A DNA stretch of 64,000 bases from Streptomyces canus (GTDB lineage: Bacteria > Actinomycetota > Actinomycetes > Streptomycetales > Streptomycetaceae). The number at the start of each line of letters is the position of its first letter. Position 1 is the first letter of the stretch. A model generated the notes under the pieces. That model saw nothing but the letters and a program-made list of their open reading frames with translations. It had not been told where the DNA came from and searched no databases. The translations under genes and the position numbers were made by a program. The stretch lies in contig NZ_JAUSWW010000001.1 in the NCBI RefSeq assembly GCF_030815415.1, positions 6,138,001 through 6,202,000 on the forward strand. The letters run 5' to 3'. Of the stretch, positions 39,836 through 47,789 are shown piece by piece.

Positions 39836-40395
39836 TCTTCGAGGACGAGGCCGGGCAGGACCTGAAGCCCGGCAAGGGCCGGACCTGGTCGAGGCGGGGC
39901 CGGACTCCACTGGTCAAGGTGACTGGGAAAGGTTCGGGCCGAGTCCTGATGGCCGGGATGATCTGCGTCAGACCCGGCCGCGAGACCCGTCTGATCTACC
40001 GGACACAGACGTACCGAGGCCGCACGGGCGAGAAGAAGGGCTTCCGTGCCCGCGAGTTCGCCGAACTGATCACCTCCGCACACCAGCAGCTCGATGGTGC
40101 CCCTCTGATCCTGGTCTGGGACAACGCCAGCACCCACCACGCCACAGCCCTGCGGGAGTTCTGCGACCGCAACGGCGACTGGCTCACCATCGTCAAGCTC
40201 CCGCCCTACGCACCCGACCTCAACCCCGTCGAAGGCGTCTGGGCCCACCTGAAGAAGTCCCTGGCCAACCTTGCACCCCGCGCGATCGACGACCTCACCC
40301 CGCTCGTGAAGAACCGCTTACGCAGCATCCAACGCCGACCAGAGATCCTCGACGGCTTCATCGCCGGGACCGGACTGGGGCTGGAGCCCCCGTAA
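39790..40395 (+). CDS. IS630 transposase, catalytic frame (orfB)
   Basis: About 201 aa from GTG 39790 if started separately. DDE triad: Asp in IVFEDEAGQ, Asp in VWDNASTHH, Glu in LNPVEGVWAHLKKSL. Ends 3 bases before the right inverted repeat. All three catalytic residues are intact, so the element is functional if the frame shift is productive. Confidence 0.88.
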   Translation: MVTGKRSAQLLGAWIVFEDEAGQDLKPGKGRTWSRRGRTPLVKVTGKGSGRVLMAGMICVRPGRETRLIYRTQTYRGRTGEKKGFRAREFAELITSAHQQLDGAPLILVWDNASTHHATALREFCDRNGDWLTIVKLPPYAPDLNPVEGVWAHLKKSLANLAPRAIDDLTPLVKNRLRSIQRRPEILDGFIAGTGLGLEPP

Positions 40396-40445
40396 CCCTG
40401 TCACCCCACCCTTTCAACCTCAGCGGCAACTGAGACGAGAGCCGG

Positions 40446-40477
40446 AAGGGCAGCACCCCTCTGGGGGTGCCGCCCTT
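40446..40477 (-). terminator. Terminator of tRNA-Cys supplied by the element
   Basis: On the minus strand AAGGGCGGCACCCC pairs with GGGGTGCTGCCCTT across a short loop, 23 bases after the tRNA 3' end. A diverged version at about 36243-36275 accompanies the displaced tRNA half. Confidence 0.8.
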
Positions 40478-40499
40478 CGATTTTGCCTGATGAGGCAGG

Positions 40500-40574
40500 T
40501 GGAGGCCGTGGCGGGAATCGAACCCGCGTAACTCGCTTTGCAGGCGAGTCCCTGAACCACTCGGGCACACGGCC
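40500..40574 (-). tRNA. tRNA-Cys (GCA)
   Basis: 75 nt with encoded CCA. Acceptor stem GGCCGTG/CACGGCC, D arm CCC-GAGTGGTTCA-GGG, anticodon arm CTCGC-CTGCAAA-GCGAG with anticodon GCA, T arm GCGGG-TTCGATT-CCCGC, discriminator U, CCA. U73 with GCA is the Cys identity. Its 3' half (40494-40544 region) is the integrated element's copy, restoring a full gene after insertion. Confidence 0.95.
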
Positions 40575-40767
40575 GGGTCGGTGGAGTGTGGTGCTCCGTG
40601 CCGAACTCGGTGGTACGACCGTACGGGGGCGTCGGGAAGGGGCTCAAGGGAATCACGGGGGCTGCAACGGGACTGCCACACGCCGTTCATGAACGGGGGA
40701 GTCCGTCGGTGGTCGTACGGCCAAGGTCTTGGCGTCGGACCGTCTCCCGACAGGGGTCAAGACGGGG

Positions 40768-40996
40768 TGTGACCCTTACGCTCGCGTACTACAGCGCGTT
40801 CCGCGGCCTTGAGCTCCTCGCCGAACGCCTCGCCCGCCAGCCCCTGCAACTCGCAGCCGGGGTTCTCCTCGGGTGGGCGCGGCCGCCGGCGTACGAGACA
40901 TCGGCAGTGCCCGGCACGGTCGGGGCGGACCTGGTCGCGATGAACGAGGACCTGGCCGCGCTCAAGCGCATCGTCCTCGGCGGGGACCGCAGATGA
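40768..40996 (+). CDS. Small phage-like protein upstream of a holin-like gene
   Basis: About 75 aa from GTG 40768 (TLTLAYYSAFRGLELLAERL). An amphipathic N-terminus is followed by ADLVAMNEDLAALKRIVLGG. No family recognised. Its stop overlaps the next start (ATGA), so the two are an operon. The start is uncertain because the open frame extends further upstream without a ribosome site. Confidence 0.45.
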
Positions 40997-41277
40997 CGGT
41001 GCCCGAGATGTCCGTGGCCGTGGAGCTGGAGCAGCTCCGCGGGACAGTCGCCACCAATTTCGCCGAGGTCAAGGGATCTCTCTCCGTGCTCGTCGAGCAA
41101 TCCAACCGCAACCGGCAGGACCTGCAACAGCTGCGCGAGGACACCAACCAGGACGTTATCGAACTCCGTGCAGAGATCGAGAGTCTGAAGAGGGGCCGCT
41201 GGCCGCTCCCGTCTCTCGCGGCACTCACCGCGCTCGGCGCCCTGGCCGTTGCGCTTTACCAAGCCCTCACCCCATGA
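40993..41277 (+). CDS. Coiled-coil membrane protein, phage holin/XhlA-like
   Basis: 94 aa. Residues about 8-68 form a coiled coil (ELEQLRGTVATNFAEVKGSL, then DLQQLREDTNQDVIELRAEI). One C-terminal membrane helix follows (PLPSLAALTALGALAVALYQAL). The layout recalls haemolysin XhlA and tail-lysis proteins of actinophages. It is probably left from a phage, together with the preceding gene and followed by a strong terminator. Function not shown by sequence. Confidence 0.6.
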   Translation: MTVPEMSVAVELEQLRGTVATNFAEVKGSLSVLVEQSNRNRQDLQQLREDTNQDVIELRAEIESLKRGRWPLPSLAALTALGALAVALYQALTP

Positions 41278-41285
41278 ACGAAGAC

Positions 41286-41321
41286 GCCCCCTGCACGGCC
41301 CACAGAGGCCGTGCAGGGGGC
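41286..41321 (+). terminator. Strong terminator after phage-like genes
   Basis: Perfect 15-bp stem GCCCCCTGCACGGCC / GGCCGTGCAGGGGGC with a 6-base loop, then TCTTTGCTGTTG, 9 bases after the stop. Confidence 0.92.
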
Positions 41322-41338
41322 TCTTTGCTGTTGCCCTG

Positions 41339-41775
41339 TCAGGTCAGCCGGAGGTGGCGCAGCATCAGGAGTGCGGCTACCGCGTTCGCCGACCGGACCT
41401 CGCCACGCGTGATCAACTCGGGGACCTTCTCCAGGGACACCCACTCGCGGCGCGCTGACTCGAAGCTGTCGCGAGGTTCACCGATGCGCTCGGCCTGATC
41501 CGACCAGTACACGCGGCGATGGCTCGTCGAGATGCCCGGCATGGGATCGACCGACAGCAGTAGCTGCATGGGGCCCGGGCGCCACCCGTCTCTTCCTCGA
41601 ACTCGCGCGCGGCTGCGACCGCGGGGTCCTCGTCCTCGCCGGTGCCACCCGACGGGAGCTCCCACCCCCAGGCGAGGAATCGCATCCTGTGGCAGCGGCG
41701 CGGAGCGTCGCCGCATCCTGGTTCCCGGCGCGGAGCGCCGATTGCGAGGGCCCGGCGGAGCCGGCCAAAGGCGAA
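41339..41775 (-). pseudogene. Frameshifted Nudix hydrolase
   Basis: The first frame has FLAWGWELPSGG and a perfect Nudix box GGTGEDEDPAVAAAREFEEE + TG. The reading then jumps frame near 41585: the continuation GWRPGPMQLLLSVDPMPGIS, HRRVYWSDQAERIGEP, down to NAVAALLMLRHL lies one frame over. Adding one T in ACGGGTGGC would rejoin them. The N-terminus is also cut where the TnpB element begins. Inactive. Confidence 0.8.
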
Positions 41776-41906
41776 CATGCGTACCTGTGATCGCTGGCGG
41801 GGGTGATAGTGGTGGGAGATGGGTGCAGGCGTGCGGGCCTCGCTCGTACGGTCGCTGATCAGTAGGGGCGGGTCACCGCGACAACGGTGCGGGCGGGGGT
41901 GAGGGC

Positions 41907-43140
41907 ATGGCGGCCAGGGTGGCAACAGGTGGTGAGGGGGCGGGGCTTGCCCGCTTCACGTACCGGTTGCGGGTGTCGGCCAGCGCTGCATCGCTCCTGG
42001 GCGCGGAGTGGGACCGGTGCCGGTGGATCTGGAACGAGGCCGCGGCCAAGTCGAAGGCCGTCCATCAGCACAACGTCGCCCACCCGCAGTCCAAGCGGAC
42101 CTGTGGTCCGGCCCAGCTGGACAAGATGCTCACCCGGGCACGGGCCGTAACGCCCTGGCTGCGGGTGGGTTCCAGCGTTCCCCAGCAGCAGATCATCCGG
42201 GACTTCGGGAAGTCCCGTACCAAGGCGCTCAAGGACGTCATGGAGCGGCTGCCGATGCGGCAGCGGGCCGGGATGCCTGGCTTCAAGAAGAAACACGAGA
42301 CGCACCCGACGCTGAACTACACTCGGCGCGGCTTCCAGCTGAAGGACCGATGGCCGGCTGCATCTGGCGGGCGGCATCGCGCTGACCGTGGTGTGGTCGC
42401 GTCCGCTGCCCGCCGCCCCGTCCAGCGTCCGCGTCTACCAGGACAGCCTCGGCCACTGGTACGCGAGCTTCGTCGTCCCCGCCGCCGTCGAACCGCTGCC
42501 CGGGACGGGCGCGGTGATCGGGGTGGACTGGGGCGTGACGGAGATCGCCACCACTACCTGTGACGCCCGCGATCTGCCGCACCCCGAGCACGGCAAGAAG
42601 GCGAAGGCGAAGCTGTCGCGGTACGACCGGATGATGGCCCGCCGCACACCGGAGCAGGGACAGCCCGCATCCAAGGGCTACCAGGCGGCGAAACACCTGC
42701 GGGCCAAGGCCCACAAGAAGATCACCCGGCAACGCGAGGACACCGCCCGCAAGTGGGCGAAGCAGGTCGTGGCCGACCACGACGTCCTCGCCGTGGAGGA
42801 CTTCGATCCCAGGTTCCTGGCCAAGTCGACCATGGCGAAGAAGGCCGCAGACGCCGGCATCGGCGCCGCCAAGCAGGCTCTGCTCCATATGGCCCGCAAG
42901 CACGGCAGGATCGTGCATCTAGTACATCCCGCGTACACCACGATGGACTGCGGACAGTGCGGTGCGAGAACCAAGCACCGACTCCCGCTGGGTGAACGTA
43001 CCTACAGCTGCACCGCGTGCGGACACGTCTCGCCCAGAGACAAGAACTCCGCGCGCGTGATGCTTGTCAGGGCGGGTTTGAGCCCTGCTGGTGCCGAGGG
43101 CATAAGACCGGGCGGAACGCTGTTCCGCCCGGCAGCCTGA
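41907..43140 (+). pseudogene. tnpB: TnpB RNA-guided nuclease gene, frameshifted
   Basis: Start ATG 41907. The N-terminal part (TYRLRVSASAASLLGAEWDR, WIWNEAAAKSKAVHQHN, TLNYTRRGFQLK) is in one frame. The rest, from GRLHLAGGIALTVVWSRPLP onward, is one frame over; an extra G near 42347 (AAGGACC for AAGACC) explains it. The RuvC residues are intact: Asp in GVDWGVTEIA, Glu in AVEDFDPR, final Asp in SPRDKNSARV; zinc finger CGQCG...CTACG. One base change would restore about 410 aa. Confidence 0.85.
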
Positions 43141-43180
43141 GCCAGGAATCCCTTCTCCTTCAGGGAGGGGAGCATTCAAG
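43090..43180 (+). ncRNA. Candidate omega-RNA (reRNA) scaffold at the TnpB right end
   Basis: TnpB guide RNAs overlap the tnpB 3' end and run to the element edge. Here an 11-bp perfect hairpin (43108-43118 / 43122-43132, loop GCT), CCTGAGCCAGGAATCCC and a small CCCT/AGGG hairpin lead to TTCAAG at 43180. Bases from 43181 would be the guide. The same layout is kept in the remnant at 34.4 kb. Confidence 0.5.
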
Positions 43181-43354
43181 ACGAGCCTGTTCGGGAAACC
43201 AACCCTGGGCGGTGGCACGGTGAGTCATACGGCGACGGAGGCCACCGGCTCGCACCCGGCCGCGTTCGCCGCGGTGTTCCTGCCGATGGCGGCGGTGGCC
43301 CTGGTCGGGGCATGGGTGACGACCCGGCTCCGGGAACGGCCGACCACACCCTGA
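43181..43354 (+). pseudogene. 3' fragment of a membrane transporter gene
   Basis: Directly after the TnpB right end the frame reads TSLFGKPTLGGGTVSH, then AAFAAVFLPMAAVALVGAWV and TTRLRERPTTP before TGA. It has one helix and a basic tail, like the last segment of DHA2-type MFS drug exporters. No start codon with a ribosome site except a late GTG at 43220. It was cut by the mobile element. Confidence 0.6.
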
Positions 43355-43363
43355 GCCCGAGCG

Positions 43364-45715
43364 TCACGCACGCCCCGTGCCCCGCCGTATCTCCTCGGCG
43401 AACCCCCGCACGGTCGGCTCCTCCAGCAGGGCCGCCAGCGGGATCTCCGCGCCCAGCCGCTCCCTGAGCCGGGTGACGGTCTCGACCACCTTGTACGAGT
43501 TCCCGCCCAGGTCGAAGAAGTCGTCATCGGGCTTCACGGAGTCCAGCCCGAGGGCCTCGCACCAGACGGCGGCCACCAGCTCCTCGACGCCCAGCTCCCC
43601 GGCCCCCGCGTCCCCCGCGTCCGGTGCGGGCGCCGGGCGCGACGGTGTGGCGCGGGCCGCCCGGGACTCCAGCAGCAGGCGGTCCACCTTGCCGTTCGGC
43701 GTGAACGGGAGGGCGTCGAGGAGGTCGACGGTCGCCGGGACCATCGTGGGCGGAAGCCAGCCGCGCAGGGCCTCGCGGACCGACGCCGTCAGCTCGGCGG
43801 CCGGCGCGGACGGCACCTCGGGCACTACGAACGCGGCCAGCGCTTTCTCCAGGCCCGTGCCGTGTGCCACCACGACCGCCTGCCGCACCCCCGGGCAACG
43901 CCGGGCCGTCGACTCGATCTCGCCGAGCTCGACACGGACACCGCGGATCTTCACCTGCCGGTCGGCCCTGCCGAGGAACTCCAACGCGCCGCCGGGCCGG
44001 GCCCGTACGAGGTCGCCGGAGCGGTAGAGCCGCCGGCCCGGTGCCACGGGGGGTGACTGGAGGAAGCGTTCCGCGGTCAGTTCGGGGCGGTCGAGATAGC
44101 CCAGGGCCAGGCCCGCGCCGCCGATGTACAGCTCGCCGGGTTCGCCCTCGGGCACCGGACGGCCGTCGTCGTCGAGGACCCACAGCTCGGTGTCCGGGAC
44201 GGCGGAGCCGATGAGGACCGTGTCGAGGGCGGGGTCGCGCGGGCACGGCCAGGCGGTGCAGTGGATCGTGCACTCGCTGGGGCCGTAGAGGTTGGTCAGG
44301 GAGGCCGTGGAGCGGGCGTGGAAGCGGTGCACCAGGTCGGCGGGGAGCGGCTCGCCGCCGGTCAGGACCTGGCGCAGACCGTCGTAGCGCTCGGTCTCGT
44401 CGCGGGCCAGCAGGAACAGTTCCAGCAGCGACACGCCGAAGTACATCGTCGTGACGCGGTGGTCGCGGATCAGCGCCGCCAGGTGGTCGACGTCGCGCTG
44501 TCCGCCGGGGGCGGAGAGTACGAGCGTGGCGCCGGAGAACAACGGCCAGTAGATCTCCGCGAGATACATGTCGAAGGTGCACGTGGTGTGGTGGACGAGC
44601 CGGTCGTCCCCGGTCATGGGGTGCGTGGTCTGCAGCGCGTTCATCCGGGAGACCAGGGCGCGGTGGCTGATCAGGGACGCCTTGGGGCGGCCGGTCGAGC
44701 CGGACGTGAAGATCAGCGCGACGGGGTCGTCCGGGGAGCCGTCCACCGGAGTCGGTGTCGGTGCCGGCTGTCCGGTGCGGTACTCGTCGTCCGTCAGCAG
44801 CGGGACCGCACAGCCGTCGAGGCGGTCGCGCAGGGCCCGGCTCGTCAGCACCGCGCGCGGCGCGCAGTCCTCCAGCATGCCGAGCGTGCGGGCGGGCGGA
44901 TCGGCCACGTCGAACGCCACGTGCGCCGCCCCCGCGCAGGCCACGCCCAGCACCGCCGCCACGAACCCGACCGACCGCTCGTGATAGACCGCCACCCGGT
45001 CGCCGGGCCCCAGCCCCCGGGCCCGCAGCGCGGCCGCCACCACCAGCACCCGCTCCCGCAACTCCCCAGCACTCACCGCGGCCCCATCGGCACAGACCAG
45101 GGCCGTCCGACTCGGGTCCCGCCCCAGACGCTCCAGCAGCAACGCATCGATCCGGTGGGCGGCACCAGCGGCATCCAGGCTGCTCGCCGCGCCTGCCGCG
45201 TCCGCCGAACCCGTTGTGCCGCCCGAGCCCGCGGCGTCCGCCGAGCCGCCTGTGTCCGCCGCGCCTGCCGTGCCTGCCGTGCCGCCTGTGCCCGCTGAAC
45301 TCGCCGTGCCGTCCGAGCCCGCCGTGCTGGCCGCGTCCGGCGAGTTCGCTGCGTCCGCCGAGATCGCCGTGCCCGTCGCACCTGCCGCGACCGTCGTGTC
45401 CGCCCCGCCTGCCGCGTCCGCCGAACCCGTTGTGCCGCCCGAGCCTGCGGCGTCTGCCGTGCCGCCTGTGTCCGCCGCGCCTGCCGTGCCTGCCGTGCCG
45501 CCTGTGCCCGCTGAACTCGCCGTGCCGTCCGAGCCCGCCGTGCTGGCCGCGTCCGGCGAGTTCGCTGCGTCCGCCGAGATCGCCGTGCCCGTCGCACCTG
45601 CCGCGACCGTCGTGTCCGCCGCGCCTGCCGAACCCGCCATGTCCGCCGTACCAGCCGTATCCGCCGCCGTACCAGCCGTACCAGCCGTATCCGCCGTACT
45701 CGTCACCCGCGTCAC
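43364..45715 (-). CDS. NRPS A-PCP protein
   Basis: 783 aa from GTG 45715, overlapping the thioesterase stop (GTGA). Residues 1 to about 185 are an Ala/Thr/Gly linker made of a 216-bp repeat. Adenylation domain about 190-680: A3 FTSGSTGRPKAS (about 338), A4 CTFDMYLAEIYW with the Asp that binds alpha-amino groups, A5 NLYGPSECTIH, A7 YRSGDLVR, A8 GRADRQVKIRGVRVELGEIE, A10 FTPNGKVDR. PCP about 705-775 with FFDLGGNSYK. It lacks its own C domain and must work with the last C of the megasynthase. The specificity code was not resolved. Confidence 0.92.
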   Translation of the reverse strand: MTRVTSTADTAGTAGTAADTAGTADMAGSAGAADTTVAAGATGTAISADAANSPDAASTAGSDGTASSAGTGGTAGTAGAADTGGTADAAGSGGTTGSADAAGGADTTVAAGATGTAISADAANSPDAASTAGSDGTASSAGTGGTAGTAGAADTGGSADAAGSGGTTGSADAAGAASSLDAAGAAHRIDALLLERLGRDPSRTALVCADGAAVSAGELRERVLVVAAALRARGLGPGDRVAVYHERSVGFVAAVLGVACAGAAHVAFDVADPPARTLGMLEDCAPRAVLTSRALRDRLDGCAVPLLTDDEYRTGQPAPTPTPVDGSPDDPVALIFTSGSTGRPKASLISHRALVSRMNALQTTHPMTGDDRLVHHTTCTFDMYLAEIYWPLFSGATLVLSAPGGQRDVDHLAALIRDHRVTTMYFGVSLLELFLLARDETERYDGLRQVLTGGEPLPADLVHRFHARSTASLTNLYGPSECTIHCTAWPCPRDPALDTVLIGSAVPDTELWVLDDDGRPVPEGEPGELYIGGAGLALGYLDRPELTAERFLQSPPVAPGRRLYRSGDLVRARPGGALEFLGRADRQVKIRGVRVELGEIESTARRCPGVRQAVVVAHGTGLEKALAAFVVPEVPSAPAAELTASVREALRGWLPPTMVPATVDLLDALPFTPNGKVDRLLLESRAARATPSRPAPAPDAGDAGAGELGVEELVAAVWCEALGLDSVKPDDDFFDLGGNSYKVVETVTRLRERLGAEIPLAALLEEPTVRGFAEEIRRGTGRA
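45192..45623. repeat. 216-bp tandem duplication in the A-PCP linker
   Basis: Two almost identical 216-bp units (45192-45407 and 45408-45623) inside the gene, coding 72 residues each (units of AGATGTAISADAANSPDAAS and TAGSDGTASSAGTGGTAGTA type). In frame, so the protein stays open. Internal smaller GCCGTG/CCGCCG periodicity suggests slippage growth. Confidence 0.9.
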
Positions 45716-46467
45716 ACGAGACCCCAGTGGTCGAGGTTCTCCGCCACAGCCGTCGCCAGGGCCTCCGGCTCGTCCACCAGGAGCAGGTGGTGGCCCGGTA
45801 GCCAGACCGTGCGGGTGTGGGGGCCGAAGAGGGACCAGTCGTCGGTGCGTTCCTCCGAGCAGAGTTCGTCCTCGTCGCCGAAGACGGTCAGGAGGGGGAC
45901 GCCGGGGTCGAAGGGTTCGCAGACGTAGTCCTCGACGGCCCTGATGTCCGCCACGATCGCCGGCAGCAGCAGGCCGAGCATCTCCTCGTTCGCGGCGAGT
46001 GCGTCCGGTACGCCGCCGAAGTCCCGCAGGATGTCCAGGACTTCGGCACGGTCGCGGCCGGGGTCGACGTCGCGCAGGAGACGGCGGCCGGGGTCGGGCT
46101 TCTCGTTCACCGCCCACTGGGACACCACGACGAGGCCCGCGACACCGGCGGACCCGGAACGTCGCAGCGCCTCCAGCGCGATCACGGCGCCCGAGCACAC
46201 GCCGAGCACGAGCAGGGGTGCCGTGCCAGGCAGGTCCCGGATCGTGGCGGTGACGTCCGCGGTGAGGGCGTCGAGATCACGCCCGGTCTCCCGGACGCGG
46301 GACTCGCGGCCGGGCAGCCGGGCCGTCGCCACCAGCCAGTCGTCCGGCGCGTGCGCGGCGAACGGCTGCCCGCTCGCCCCGCCCGCCCCGGCGTGCGGCA
46401 CGATCAGCACCCGCAGTACGGCCCGCTCGGGGTCGGCCCCCGCCAGGGTCACATTCCTCGATGACAC
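45712..46467 (-). CDS. Type II thioesterase with Cys nucleophile
   Basis: 251 aa, start GTG 46465-46467 behind GAGGGGGCAGAAG. GrsT-like alpha/beta hydrolase: VLIVPHAGAGGASG oxyanion region, nucleophile elbow GVCSGA (Cys91 in place of the usual Ser of GHSMG), Asp near FGDEDELCSEE, His in LPGHHLLLVDEP. Type II TEs free stalled carrier proteins or release products. Cys-type TE domains elsewhere make strained rings (beta-lactone in ObiF, beta-lactam in sulfazecin TE), so the substitution may be functional. It is the only TE in the cluster. Confidence 0.9.
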   Translation of the reverse strand: MSSRNVTLAGADPERAVLRVLIVPHAGAGGASGQPFAAHAPDDWLVATARLPGRESRVRETGRDLDALTADVTATIRDLPGTAPLLVLGVCSGAVIALEALRRSGSAGVAGLVVVSQWAVNEKPDPGRRLLRDVDPGRDRAEVLDILRDFGGVPDALAANEEMLGLLLPAIVADIRAVEDYVCEPFDPGVPLLTVFGDEDELCSEERTDDWSLFGPHTRTVWLPGHHLLLVDEPEALATAVAENLDHWGLV

Positions 46468-46492
46468 CTTCTGCCCCCTCTTGTCGGTCGGC

Positions 46493-47785
46493 TCAGCCCG
46501 CCGAGACGAACTCCGTCAGCGCCCGGGTCAGATACCCGGGGTCGTCCGCCCCGCACAGCTCGCGCGAGGAGTGCATGGACAGTCCGGGCACGCCCACATC
46601 CACCGTCGTCACGCCCAGCCGGGCCGCGGTGATCGGCCCGATCGACGTACCGCAGGGCATGGCGTTGTTGGACACGAACCGCTGCCAGGGCACCTCGGCC
46701 CGGTCCGCGGCGGCGGCGAACGCGGCATAGCCGGTGCCGTCGGTGGCGTACCGCTGATTGACGTTGACCTTGATCACCGGGCCGCCGTTGGGCAAAGGAT
46801 GGTTGTCCGGGTCGTGCCGCTCGCTGTAGTTGGGGTGCACCGCGTGCGACATGTCGGAGGAGACGCAGACCGTGCCCGCCAGTGCCCGCGCCCAGTCCTC
46901 GGCGCCCCCGCCCCGCGCGGTCACCACCCGGCCCAGGACGCGTTCCAGCAGCGGGCCCTGCGCCCCGGTCTCGGAGCCGGAGCCGACCTCCTCGTGGTCG
47001 AACGCGGCGAGGACCGGGATACATTCGGCGGCCCCCGGCCAGGACTGCGCGACGGTGGCCAGCGTGGCGGCGCCCGCGTGCACGGAGACGAGGTTGTCCA
47101 GCCGTGCCGAGACCAGGAACTCCCGGTCGGCGCCCAGCAGTCCGGGCTTCTGCACGTCGTGCAGCATCAGGTCCCAGCCGAGCACCTCGGCCGGGTCGAG
47201 CCCGGCGCCCGCCGCGATCCGGCGCAGCAGCGCACCCGGCTCCGGCCGGCCCAGCGCCCACACCGGCTGGAGCTGGCGCTGCCGGTCGAGGGACAGGCCC
47301 TCGTTCACCGTACGGTCGAGATGGATCGCCAACTGCGGTACCCGCAACAGAGGTTCGTCGATCTTGACCAGCTTCGCCGTGCCGTCGCGCAGGGTCAGCC
47401 GGCCGGAGACTCCGAGGTCGCGGTCGAGCCAGGTGTTCAGCGGGACCCCGCCGTAGATCTCCACGGCGACCTGGCGCCAGCCGGCCGAGCCGGTGTCCGG
47501 GGTCGGCTTGACCCGAAGGTTGGGGGAGTCGGTGTGTGCGCCGATGATCCGGAACGGTGTGTGCGCGGGCGCCCCCTCGGGGACGTACCAGGCGAGCAGC
47601 GCGCCGCCCCGTACGACGAACCGGCCACCGCTGTGACCGGTCCACTCGTCGGTCTCCCGCAGCTCTTCGAAGCCGGCCTTCTCCAGGCGCTGCACGGCCT
47701 GCGCCACCGCGTGGTAGGGCGAGGAGGCGGCTTCCAGGAAGGCGAGCAGGTCCTCGTTGTGCAGGGGATCGATGGCCTTGGTCAT
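46493..47785 (-). CDS. M18 family zinc aminopeptidase inside the gene cluster
   Basis: 430 aa from ATG 47783-47785, 4 bases after the megasynthase stop, with GGAGAGG upstream. M18 (aspartyl aminopeptidase-like) motifs: GAHTDSPNLRVKP with metal His/Asp, FDHEEVGS with Glu, SSDMSHAVHPNY, and LSMHSSRELC at the end. The enzyme is full length and all ligands are intact. Housekeeping M18 peptidases are normally elsewhere; its place inside the operon suggests a resistant target copy or a processing enzyme for the product. Confidence 0.9.
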   Translation of the reverse strand: MTKAIDPLHNEDLLAFLEAASSPYHAVAQAVQRLEKAGFEELRETDEWTGHSGGRFVVRGGALLAWYVPEGAPAHTPFRIIGAHTDSPNLRVKPTPDTGSAGWRQVAVEIYGGVPLNTWLDRDLGVSGRLTLRDGTAKLVKIDEPLLRVPQLAIHLDRTVNEGLSLDRQRQLQPVWALGRPEPGALLRRIAAGAGLDPAEVLGWDLMLHDVQKPGLLGADREFLVSARLDNLVSVHAGAATLATVAQSWPGAAECIPVLAAFDHEEVGSGSETGAQGPLLERVLGRVVTARGGGAEDWARALAGTVCVSSDMSHAVHPNYSERHDPDNHPLPNGGPVIKVNVNQRYATDGTGYAAFAAAADRAEVPWQRFVSNNAMPCGTSIGPITAARLGVTTVDVGVPGLSMHSSRELCGADDPGYLTRALTEFVSAG

Positions 47786-47789
47786 GCGC

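Larger units (their letters stand above)
39265..40424 (+). mobile_element. IS630-family insertion sequence
   Basis: 1160 bp bounded by perfect 27-bp inverted repeats at 39265-39291 and 40398-40424 (GCTGAGGTTGAAAGGGTGGG at the outer end). It contains a DDE transposase in two overlapping frames. AACTGAGAC occurs directly before the left end and 3 bases after the right end, a possible relic of the target. Inserted inside the tRNA-Cys element. Confidence 0.92.
36344..40544. mobile_element. Degenerate integrative element in tRNA-Cys
   Basis: 4.2 kb between the 51-bp tRNA repeats (36293-36343 and 40494-40544). Contents: HEPN-like protein, small membrane protein, HAD remnant fused to a truncated tyrosine integrase, DUF6082 protein, and an IS630 insertion. 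No replication or transfer gene and no full integrase, so it is a relic that probably needs help to move. Base composition is uneven, with the DUF6082 gene clearly AT-richer than the chromosome. Confidence 0.85.
41776..43180 (+). mobile_element. IS605-type element carrying tnpB only
   Basis: Left end near 41776 is estimated from where the Nudix similarity stops; right end is the TTCAAG at 43175-43180. No tnpA (Y1 or serine recombinase) is present, so it is a tnpB-only element. Insertion removed the 5' part of the Nudix gene on one side and truncated an MFS-like gene on the other. Its right end matches the remnant at 34357-34470. Confidence 0.75.
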
